A DNA stretch of 47,371 bases from Azoarcus sp. (GTDB taxonomy: Bacteria; Pseudomonadota; Gammaproteobacteria; Burkholderiales; Rhodocyclaceae), in assembly GCA_031277415.1 (NCBI GenBank), contig JAITMK010000102.1, forward strand, positions 1-47,371, in the 5' to 3' direction. The notes beneath the pieces were generated by a model. The model worked only from the letters and a program-made list of their open reading frames with translations, was not told the DNA's origin and made no database searches. The position numbers were made by a program, and so were the translations under genes. This document shows positions 41,147-47,371 of this stretch, one piece after another. Every line of letters begins with the position of its first letter. Position 1 is the first letter of the stretch.

Positions 41147-42641
41147 TATTCGCGGTGCGTTCGATCTTATATTCGAGAAACAGATCGCGTTTTTTCGCGG
41201 GAAGATAAACCTTCCAACGGCGAGATGGGATGATGTTTGGAAATCAGGACATGATCGCGCCTTTGTCGTGGCCGGAGCGATGCAAGCCGATCTGCTTGAT
41301 GATCTACGCAAGGCTGTCGAACAAGGCATCACCGCCGGAACGGGAATTGACGAATTTCGTTCTAAATTCCGTGAAATCGTCAAAAACCGTGGCTGGCACG
41401 GCTGGACTGGTGAAGGTACCGAGAAAGGCGAAGCATGGCGGACTCGTGTCATTTTCGAGACGAACCTGCGCACCAGCTACGCAGCCGGACGTCACGCGCA
41501 ACTCACCGACCCTGATCTGCTCTCACGCCGCCCATTCTGGCAATACATTCACAGCGACAATGTTCGCCACCCGCGTCCTCATCACAAGGCATGGGGCGAC
41601 TCAAATCTGACACTACGTTATGACGATCCTTTTTGGCAGACGCATTTCCCGCCAAATGGATGGGGTTGCGGATGTACGGTCAAGGCGGTTCGAGCACCTG
41701 TGGACGGCGCGGCCACTGCGCCCCCGGAAGGCTGGGACAGCATCAACCCAAAAACCGGCACACCAACGGGCATTGACAAGGGGTGGGACTATGCCCCAGG
41801 CGCAACGCGAGCGGACGAGTTACGCGAGATGGCTGCTGAAAAGGCAGCGAAGTTACCGGAGCCACTACGCAGTGATTTAATTGAAGCGGTTTCAACCTTA
41901 CCTGATGCCGTTCCGCTGCCGGTTACGGTTGATGATTACATTTCCGTTGGCAGAAAGATTGTTGACTCGCTTCCAGTTGATCCAGTGCAGGCGCAAGAAC
42001 AACTCATGGCTCGGCTTGCTTCAGAAGTTGGTGTCGGGCGGGCATGTATGGTTATTGAGACAAACAAGGGAGCAAAACTTCTCAAGGATGCAGCTAAAAA
42101 GTTCCCGGCATCGTGGGTTGAAAAAGCTGATAATGTAGGGCTACTTCACGCAAGATTGCGGAGTAATAGTAGAGGATTCCATTTTACAGTTCCCAAAAAC
42201 TACCCAATTGGAGTTGCAACAAATCTTCCGATATATGGACGAATCTATCCGTCTCGTGGCGACGGATATATTCTTATTAGTGGGCTGCGTCACGTCGAAC
42301 AGTTCAGTTGTGCTGTTCATGAATATAGTCATAGATTACAAGACGCTTTCCCTGATCTTCAAAAACTTTTTACAGATTTGCATAGAAAAAGAACGCAAGG
42401 GGATCCTGTCATAAAACTTCGCTCGTTACGTCCAGATCATGGTTATAAATCAGACGAGTTAACACGTGAGGATCAATATATTGATCCATACTGGGGTAAA
42501 GAATACTCAGGCGAGCCGAGAGAAGTGTTGACAATGGCGATGCAAACAGTTATTGCTGGAAATAACTTTTCTTATCTCTATAATGATGATAGGGAGATGC
42601 TCGAATTTATCACTGGAATTTTGTTTAACTGGAAACCATGA
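41139..42641 (+). CDS. MuF-type head protein with C-terminal HExxH metallopeptidase-like domain (possible toxin)
   Basis: The 500-residue product has an N-terminal MuF/SPP1 gp7 domain: TAGTGIDEFRSKFREIVKN, IFETNLRTSYAAGRHAQL, FWQYIHSDNVRHPRPHHKAW and HFPPNGWGCGCTVKAV (about 1-190). After a linker a separate region from about 290 holds CAVHEYSHRLQ (H394-E395-Y-S-H398) and EVLTMAMQTV (E462) as candidate zinc ligands. The 3' third is clearly more AT-rich than the MuF part. MuF proteins with C-terminal toxin domains are a known class of phage polymorphic toxins; whether this one is a toxin is inference. A plain Mu gp30 is shorter (about 420). Confidence 0.85.
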   Translation: MADIRGAFDLIFEKQIAFFRGKINLPTARWDDVWKSGHDRAFVVAGAMQADLLDDLRKAVEQGITAGTGIDEFRSKFREIVKNRGWHGWTGEGTEKGEAWRTRVIFETNLRTSYAAGRHAQLTDPDLLSRRPFWQYIHSDNVRHPRPHHKAWGDSNLTLRYDDPFWQTHFPPNGWGCGCTVKAVRAPVDGAATAPPEGWDSINPKTGTPTGIDKGWDYAPGATRADELREMAAEKAAKLPEPLRSDLIEAVSTLPDAVPLPVTVDDYISVGRKIVDSLPVDPVQAQEQLMARLASEVGVGRACMVIETNKGAKLLKDAAKKFPASWVEKADNVGLLHARLRSNSRGFHFTVPKNYPIGVATNLPIYGRIYPSRGDGYILISGLRHVEQFSCAVHEYSHRLQDAFPDLQKLFTDLHRKRTQGDPVIKLRSLRPDHGYKSDELTREDQYIDPYWGKEYSGEPREVLTMAMQTVIAGNNFSYLYNDDREMLEFITGILFNWKP

Positions 42642-42967
42642 TCCATCACTTCAACTGCGCACATGCGATGCCTCATATCGTTGATCCGCTCATCTTCGAC
42701 TGGGACGAAGTGAGCGGAGAGATTACAGGGCCATCCTCAGAAAGAATTCTTTCTGTGTTCACGTCTGGATCGGTATCTACCCACCCGATCCCATCGAGTC
42801 ATGCGCTTACCTCAACAAAAAACAAAACAGACCTTGCAGCGGTGATCGGCTGGAGTCATCAGCTTCCTCCAGAGCTTTCCGGCTATTATCCGCAGCTTGA
42901 AGACGATGAGTGGGACGGTTCGATTCGAGACGATGCAGGCAACGTCATCGGTCACGCCGTTTTCTGA
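42638..42967 (+). CDS. small acidic protein next to MuF, candidate immunity protein or head protein, 109 aa
   Basis: The ATG overlaps the MuF stop (ATGA). The product is acidic (MIHHFNCAHAMPHIVDPLIF, DWDEVSGEITG, YYPQLEDDEWDGSIRDDAGN) with no membrane segment and no family I can name with certainty. Immunity proteins of polymorphic toxins are typically small, acidic and immediately downstream, which fits. It may instead be a short structural gene found before gpG in related phages. Confidence 0.6.
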   Translation: MIHHFNCAHAMPHIVDPLIFDWDEVSGEITGPSSERILSVFTSGSVSTHPIPSSHALTSTKNKTDLAAVIGWSHQLPPELSGYYPQLEDDEWDGSIRDDAGNVIGHAVF

Positions 42968-43461
42968 TGATCTCTATAACCGCCAACAATCATACAGTCC
43001 TATCTGCGCTCAACCGCTTGGCCTATTCTTTAACCCCATCCGCCATGCGTCCGGTAATGATGGAAATCGGGGAAGAGCTTGCCGCATCCACCACAGAGCG
43101 GTTCAAAACGGGCATGGCTCCGGATGGTTCCCGCTGGCCAGCTATATCGGATGCCACCTTACTTTCCAGGCTAAGAAAGGGCAATAGCAGCACGAAACCG
43201 CTTGTAGATACTGGCGCTCTGTCCGACCCAACCCTAAACGGCCCACGCTATCAAATCATCGATGGTGGTGCTGGCGTTGTGGTAGGCGTCAACCGTAACT
43301 TCGGCGGCGCAAACGCAAGCGTCCATCAATTCGGCACATCGCGTGCTGGGCGCAATCGTACTGTCACAATTCCGGCAAGGCCGTTTCTTGGTTTATCTGC
43401 CCAAGATGAAAGAACGGTTCTTGACATCATCGAGCGGTTTTTCGACGACCAAATAGGCTGA
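42967..43461 (+). CDS. Mu gpG-like virion morphogenesis protein
   Basis: From ATG 42967 (TGATG with the preceding stop) the 164-residue product has the gpG pattern: IGEELAASTTERFKTGMAPD, GSRWPAISDATLLSR, KPLVDTGALSDPTLNGPRYQ and QFGTSRAGRNRTVTIPARPF. In Mu it is involved in head-tail joining. It is the last gene before the right phage end, which in Mu is not the case. Confidence 0.87.
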   Translation: MISITANNHTVLSALNRLAYSLTPSAMRPVMMEIGEELAASTTERFKTGMAPDGSRWPAISDATLLSRLRKGNSSTKPLVDTGALSDPTLNGPRYQIIDGGAGVVVGVNRNFGGANASVHQFGTSRAGRNRTVTIPARPFLGLSAQDERTVLDIIERFFDDQIG

Positions 43462-43547
43462 TTTTTCCAGCCTCGTTTTCTTTTCGCCTACCGCAATTTA
43501 TTTGCAAGCCGCGTCCCGTTTCATCCCGCCTCGTTTCGCTATATCCC

Positions 43548-43592
43548 TCATTTATCGTGCACTTTGCCGTTCATTTATCGTGCACGTGAACA
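43548..43592. repeat. right phage end with two transposase-binding-like sites
   Basis: TCATTTATCGTGCAC occurs at 43548-43562 and identically at 43571-43585, 23 bases apart, and the element ends GTGAACA at 43592. Read inward this is TGTTCACG..., mirroring the left end. The short region 43462-43547 between gpG and the sites holds no gene. Confidence 0.8.
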
Positions 43593-43598
43593 CAATGA
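43593..43598. repeat. prophage target-site duplication, right copy (CAATGA)
   Basis: CAATGA follows the terminal CA of the phage and equals 7537-7542. It contains the ATG (43595) from which the truncated downstream frame could start. Confidence 0.8.
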
Positions 43599-44116
43599 TC
43601 GTTTCGATGCTCATCGGGGGATGGCTTTGCATTGCCGGGCGCGATGATCCCGTCTGGTATCTGCTCGTGCCGCTCTGGATGTTCCTGCGCATGGCGCTGA
43701 ACGCCGTCGATGGAATGCTCGCGCGTGAGTTCGGGCAAAAAACGCCGCTCGGCGCCTATCTCAACGAATTGTCGGATGTTATCTCGGATGCGGCGCTCTA
43801 TCTGCCTTTCGTGTGGATTGCTCCGTTTGGATGGCCAGCCATCTGTCTCGTCATCGGGTTGTCCATCGTCTCGGAAATGGCCGGTGCGCTCGGACCGGCG
43901 ATTGGTGCGCCGCGCCAGTACGACGGGCCGATGGGTAAGAGCGACCGGGCTTTCCTGTTTGGTGCCCTGGGTCTTTGGGCAGGACTGGTCGGCGGCGTGT
44001 TGCCGGATTGGGTTTTCTGGATCATGGCCGTCGTCGTACCGCTTTGCATCCTCCTCAACATTTTCAATCGTATCCATAGCGGCCTGGCCGCCATTTCATC
44101 GAGGAAAAGTTCATGA
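43593..44116 (+). pseudogene. CDP-alcohol phosphatidyltransferase (YnbA-like), 3' fragment
   Basis: The frame carries the family motif in ALNAVDGMLAREFGQK and LGAYLNELSDVISDAALYL, i.e. N-x2-DG-x2-AR-x8-G-x3-N-x3-D, with Asn in place of two of the usual Asp; this variation is, as I recall, normal for the YnbA/YnjF-like group. Several hydrophobic spans follow (WPAICLVIGLSIVSEMAGAL, GALGLWAGLVGGVLPDWVFW). An ATG at 43595 could give a protein lacking the first 36 residues, but the phage separates it from the original promoter. Joined with 7431-7542 it is an intact 209-residue gene. Confidence 0.87.
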
Positions 44117-45864
44117 CACGCACTGCGGAAAACCTGACTTTTGCTTCACATGACGGAGTTTCCCTCTTTTACCGTCGCTGGTCTGCCACTACTCCAACCC
44201 GGCGCGGCGCGGTCGTGCTTTTTCATCGCGGCCACGAGCACGGCGGGCGTATGGCGCATCTGGTCGACGAACTGGATATGCCCGATTTCGATTTTTACGC
44301 CTGGGATGCGCGTGGTCATGGCCTGTCGCCCGGCGCGCGGGGCGATTCGCCCAGTCTTGGGCATTCGGTGTGTGACATTCAGGCGTTTGTCGATCATCTT
44401 TGCAATACGTTTGATCTTCAGGAGTCCGACATTGCCGTGGTTGCGCAAAGCGTTGGAGCCGTGCTGGCAAGCGTCTGGGCGCACGACTACGCGCCGCGTA
44501 TCCGCTGCCAGGTACTCGCCTCGCCCGCCTTCAAGGTGAAACTCTACGTGCCTTTCGCGCGTCCGGGCCTGCGGCTCTGGCGTCTCTTTCGCGGCAATTT
44601 CTTCGTCAACAGCTACGTCAAATCGAGGTATCTGACGCACGACCCGGAACGTCAGAAATCCTTCGATTCCGATCCGCTCATCAGCCGCGCGATTTCGGTC
44701 AATATTCTGCTCGGCCTTTTCGATGCTGCCGAACGGGTGGTGTCGGACGCCGAAGCGATCACCATTCCGACCCAGTTGTTGATTTCCAGCGACGACTGGG
44801 TGGTGCACCATTGGCCGCAACATGCGTTTTTCGCGCGGCTGGGCACGACGGAAAAGGAAAAGCACATACTGCCGGGCTTCTACCATGACACCCTCGGCGA
44901 AAAATACCGGGCCGACGCGGTTGGCAAGGTGCGTGACTTCATCCTGCGTCAGTTCGATGCGCCGCTCAACCGGCCCGATCTGCGCAATGAGCACAGGCAC
45001 GGACACACGTTCGAGGAAGCCAAAAACCTGTCCGTGCCATTTCCGCCTTTCTCGCTCAAGGGGCTTTACTGGGGTACCTACAGGTTCTTGCTGAAACTGG
45101 CGGGGATGCTCTCCGACGGCGTCAAACTCGGACATGTCACCGGATTCGATTCCGGCAGTTCGCTTGATTACGTTTACCGCAACACGCCTTCCGGCAAAGG
45201 GTTTATCGGGCGAGCCATTGACCGGGGTTATCTCAACGCCATTGGTTGGCGCGGTATCCGCCAGCGCAAGTTCCATCTCGAAGAAATGCTGAAAAAAGCG
45301 ATGAACGACCTGGAGCAGGAGAAACGCCCCGTGCGCATTCTGGATATTGCCGCCGGGCATGGGCGTTACGTGCTCGATGCGCTGCAATACGGTATGCGCC
45401 CGGAAACCATCCTGTTACGTGATTTCAGCGAACTGAACATCGAAAAAGGCCATACCCTGATTGCGGAACGCGGCATGCAGAACATTGCCCGCTTCGAGAA
45501 AGGGGATGCCTTTGATCGCAAGAGCCTTGCGGCAATCGATCCGAAGGTCACAATAGGCATCGTTTCCGGTTTGTATGAACTTTTTCCCGACAACGACATG
45601 CTCGCGGCTTCTTTGGGCGGTCTGCACGACGCTATCGAAAAGGACGGCTACCTGATCTATACCGGCCAGCCCTGGCATCCACAACTTGAAATGATCGCCC
45701 GCGCGCTTACGAGTCATCGGGATGGCGTGGCCTGGGTGATGCGGCGCAGAACACAGGCCGAGATGGATCAACTGGTACGGGAAGCGGGGTTCGAGAAAAT
45801 TACCCAGAAAATCGACGAATGGGGAATTTTCAGCGTGTCGCTCGCGCGGCGAGTGAAGAAATGA
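44113..45864 (+). CDS. fused alpha/beta hydrolase and SAM-dependent methyltransferase (YnbC-like)
   Basis: The 583-residue protein joins an N-terminal monoacylglycerol-lipase-like hydrolase (about 1-290: VVLFHRGHEHGG, WDARGHGLSPG, nucleophile in VVAQSVGAVLA, Asp in ISSDDWVVHH, His in GFYHDTLGE) to a C-terminal class I methyltransferase (VRILDIAAGHGRYVLDALQY with the glycine-rich AdoMet loop). Length and fusion equal E. coli YnbC (about 585). It starts in ATGA with the YnbA-like gene and ends in ATGA with the phosphatase. Substrates are unknown; a phospholipid or glycerolipid is likely from the operon. The prophage upstream probably cuts its expression. Confidence 0.87.
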   Translation: MTRTAENLTFASHDGVSLFYRRWSATTPTRRGAVVLFHRGHEHGGRMAHLVDELDMPDFDFYAWDARGHGLSPGARGDSPSLGHSVCDIQAFVDHLCNTFDLQESDIAVVAQSVGAVLASVWAHDYAPRIRCQVLASPAFKVKLYVPFARPGLRLWRLFRGNFFVNSYVKSRYLTHDPERQKSFDSDPLISRAISVNILLGLFDAAERVVSDAEAITIPTQLLISSDDWVVHHWPQHAFFARLGTTEKEKHILPGFYHDTLGEKYRADAVGKVRDFILRQFDAPLNRPDLRNEHRHGHTFEEAKNLSVPFPPFSLKGLYWGTYRFLLKLAGMLSDGVKLGHVTGFDSGSSLDYVYRNTPSGKGFIGRAIDRGYLNAIGWRGIRQRKFHLEEMLKKAMNDLEQEKRPVRILDIAAGHGRYVLDALQYGMRPETILLRDFSELNIEKGHTLIAERGMQNIARFEKGDAFDRKSLAAIDPKVTIGIVSGLYELFPDNDMLAASLGGLHDAIEKDGYLIYTGQPWHPQLEMIARALTSHRDGVAWVMRRRTQAEMDQLVREAGFEKITQKIDEWGIFSVSLARRVKK

Positions 45865-47258
45865 ACCCTTCCTCGGTGGCAGATGCTCACTGGCTGCGTA
45901 ACGCCTTCAGGCGCGGCGTGCTCTGGCTTCTCTTTCTCGGGCCGTTTTTCTTTCTCACCTACGGCCAGGCCAATCAACATGCCGCCCGGATGGACGCCGC
46001 CTCCGGGGTAGGAAGCCTTGTTTTCGGCTGGGAGCAAAGCATCCCCCTGTGGCCGTGGACGATCATTCCATATTGGTCTATCGATCTGCTCTACGGTTTT
46101 GCGTTTCTCTGCTGTCGCGACAAGGCGGCGACAAACCGCCTTGCCTTTCGGCTTTTGAGCGCACAGTTGATCTGCGTGACCTGCTTTTTCCTGTGGCCAC
46201 TACGGTTCACCTTCGAGCGTCCGGCTATGGAGGGTGTGTCCGGCGCGCTTTTCGATATGCTGACGAGTTTCGATTTGCCCTTCAATCAAGCCCCTTCGCT
46301 GCATATTGCCCTGCTCGTCATCGTCTGGCGGCAATTCGCCACATTTGCGACCCTGCGCGCCGTGCGTGGGGTAATCCACGCCTGGGCGTTGCTGATCGGC
46401 CTCTCGGTACTCACCACATGGCAGCATCATTTCATCGATGTGCCGACGGGGCTCGCCGTTGGACTCCTTTGCCTCTGGCTCTGGCCGGAGCAAGGCCGCA
46501 CTCCTTTGAAGAAATCCGAGGTGCGCCGTCCGGCGCTTGCCTTGCGCTATTTCCTCGGAGCGGCGCTGTTTTTTGTTAGCGCAATTGCATTGGGCGGCGT
46601 CGGCCTCTTTCTTTGCTGGCCCGCGCTTTCCCTGGCGCTTGTCGCGTTCAACTACGCATGGGCCGGAGCGGCGGGATTTCAGAAACAGGGCGGGCAACAT
46701 TCGTTGGCGGCGAAGTGGCTTTTCGCGCCTTACACACTGGCTGCCTGGATCAATTCGCGGCTCTGGACACGGCGGTATCCGGCCCCCACCCTGGTGAGCA
46801 AAGGCATCTGGCTCGGACGGCTTCCCACGGCGCGCGAATTTGCCGCCTGGGCAAAGCAACGAAACGGCAAGGTCGCGCTCTTCGATCTGACCGCCGAACT
46901 GCCTGCACCGGATCTGCCTGCCGGTGCGGCCTTCGACGGCATGCCTTGTCTCGATCTCGTGCCTGTTTCGGCATCATCACGATCAGGGAGCAATTTGCTG
47001 GAAGCCATGCGGCGGTTGACTGCCCTGAAATACGGCGATTGCGAGATATGGGTTGCCTGCGCCCTGGGAGTGTCGCGCAGTGCCAGCGTCGTGGTCGCCT
47101 GGCTGTGTTCTGCAAGCAAGGAAACTGGCAGCGTCCAGGATGCCGTGGAGCAAGTGCGGCTCGCGCGTCCGCACGTCGTCATCGGCCAAAACAGTATCAT
47201 GTGCATCGAAGAGTTTTGTAGGAGGCTTTTCCGTAATGACAACCAGATTGCCGGATGA
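45861..47258 (+). CDS. PAP2-like membrane phosphatase fused to dual-specificity phosphatase (YnbD-like)
   Basis: The 465-residue product starts at ATG 45861 (ATGA with the previous stop). The membrane part has PAP2 motifs PSLHIALL and HHFIDVPTGLAVG among several spans (GVLWLLFLGPFFFLTYG and others). The C-terminal domain is a cysteine phosphatase with CALGVSRSA (C-x5-R), the preceding His of the usual HC replaced by Ala. The fusion matches E. coli YnbD in type. It probably dephosphorylates a lipid phosphate intermediate such as phosphatidylglycerophosphate or phosphatidylinositol phosphate; inferred. Confidence 0.85.
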   Translation: MNPSSVADAHWLRNAFRRGVLWLLFLGPFFFLTYGQANQHAARMDAASGVGSLVFGWEQSIPLWPWTIIPYWSIDLLYGFAFLCCRDKAATNRLAFRLLSAQLICVTCFFLWPLRFTFERPAMEGVSGALFDMLTSFDLPFNQAPSLHIALLVIVWRQFATFATLRAVRGVIHAWALLIGLSVLTTWQHHFIDVPTGLAVGLLCLWLWPEQGRTPLKKSEVRRPALALRYFLGAALFFVSAIALGGVGLFLCWPALSLALVAFNYAWAGAAGFQKQGGQHSLAAKWLFAPYTLAAWINSRLWTRRYPAPTLVSKGIWLGRLPTAREFAAWAKQRNGKVALFDLTAELPAPDLPAGAAFDGMPCLDLVPVSASSRSGSNLLEAMRRLTALKYGDCEIWVACALGVSRSASVVVAWLCSASKETGSVQDAVEQVRLARPHVVIGQNSIMCIEEFCRRLFRNDNQIAG

Positions 47259-47371
47259 TCCGCTATCTCCGCCCGGCGAGTCCGCCTGCACCCTGGCACT
47301 GATAGGGTTTTCGGCATGTGAAGCCTCCGGCCGCCTCCACTCCTGGAGCCTCACGTTGCTATGGTTCACCG
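47236..47371 (+). CDS. start of a further gene of the YnbACD-like operon (3' end outside window)
   Basis: A frame starts at ATG 47236, 10 bases after a strong AGGAGG (47220-47225), overlapping the previous gene by 23 bases, and stays open to the end of the window (45 codons: MTTRLPDDPLSPPGESACTL, then ALIGFSACEASGRLHSWSLT). The family cannot be recognised from this part. Confidence 0.5.
   Translation, partial: MTTRLPDDPLSPPGESACTLALIGFSACEASGRLHSWSLTLLWFT

Larger units (their letters stand above)
7543..43592. mobile_element. Mu-type transposable siphophage prophage (36,050 bp), complete-looking
   Basis: The element starts with TGTAAACG and ends with GTGAACA (TGTTCACG when read inward), flanked by CAATGA on both sides, inside a host gene restored by its removal. 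It encodes a DDE transposase, MuB-like ATPase, Gam, GemA, Mor-like activator, CI-like repressor, Mu-like head proteins (gp27, gp28, gp29, MuF, gpG, protease/scaffold, capsid) and a lambda-like tail (tape measure, M, L, K, I, J). This combination is characteristic of Pseudomonas phages D3112/B3, known Mu-like siphophages. No core gene looks broken. The gene order differs from Mu: lysis, terminase, portal, MuF and gpG lie beyond the repressor, transcribed rightward to the other end. Confidence 0.95.

Noticed and set aside
44146-45387. 413-codon open frame antisense to the hydrolase-methyltransferase gene
   Set aside because: No recognisable motif, and it is opposite a well-supported coding gene; a codon-bias shadow.

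Overview
The window reads as a betaproteobacterial chromosome, probably Burkholderiales-like. The evidence is the host gene content and order: a partial nlpD followed by rpoS, converging on a folE2-dxs-ispA-xseB cluster, with a divergent Rieske ring-hydroxylating oxygenase beyond it. This is inferred from gene order and protein character; no species can be named.

Host left flank (1-7542): 3' end of nlpD, rpoS, hairpins between convergent genes, folE2, dxs, ispA, xseB, a Rieske oxygenase, a REP/MITE-like inverted repeat, and the periplasmic Cu/Zn superoxide dismutase gene sodC with its promoter and terminator. At 7431 a CDP-alcohol phosphatidyltransferase gene starts and is cut after 37 codons.

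Prophage (7543-43592, 36,050 bp): a complete-looking Mu-type transposable prophage with Mu-like head and replication genes and a lambda-like siphovirus tail. Its ends are TG...CA, each end carries two transposase-binding-like sites 23 bp apart, and it is flanked by a CAATGA target duplication. Removing the element and one copy of the duplication restores the interrupted host gene in frame. From a divergent control region (about 32.6-32.7 kb) a leftward operon runs Cro/Ner-like regulator, early proteins, MuA-type transposase, MuB-type ATPase, Gam, GemA, Mor, protease/scaffold, major capsid, decoration, head completion, tail tube, a G/GT frameshift pair, tape measure, the tail tip proteins M-L-K-I-J, two fibre-like proteins and a secreted TonB-C-terminal-like protein. 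The rightward side carries the CI-like repressor and a lipoprotein, then a Dam-like methylase, lysozyme, spanins, small and large terminase, portal, a three-gene insert, a MuF head protein with a metallopeptidase-like C-terminal extension, a small neighbour that could be its immunity protein, and gpG. Relative to phage Mu, the lysis/packaging/portal module sits on the other side of the early region, next to the opposite end.

Host right flank (43599-47371): the rest of the CDP-alcohol phosphatidyltransferase gene, then a fused alpha/beta hydrolase-methyltransferase and a PAP2-dual-specificity phosphatase fusion, all with overlapping start/stop codons, and the start of another gene. Set and order recall E. 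coli ynbA-ynbC-ynbD, so the prophage splits a lipid-metabolism operon.

The most interesting candidates are the MuF-metallopeptidase with its small partner, the TonB-domain protein at the end of the tail operon, the relocated packaging module, the three-gene insert between portal and MuF, and the collagen/lectin-like genes inside the head module.
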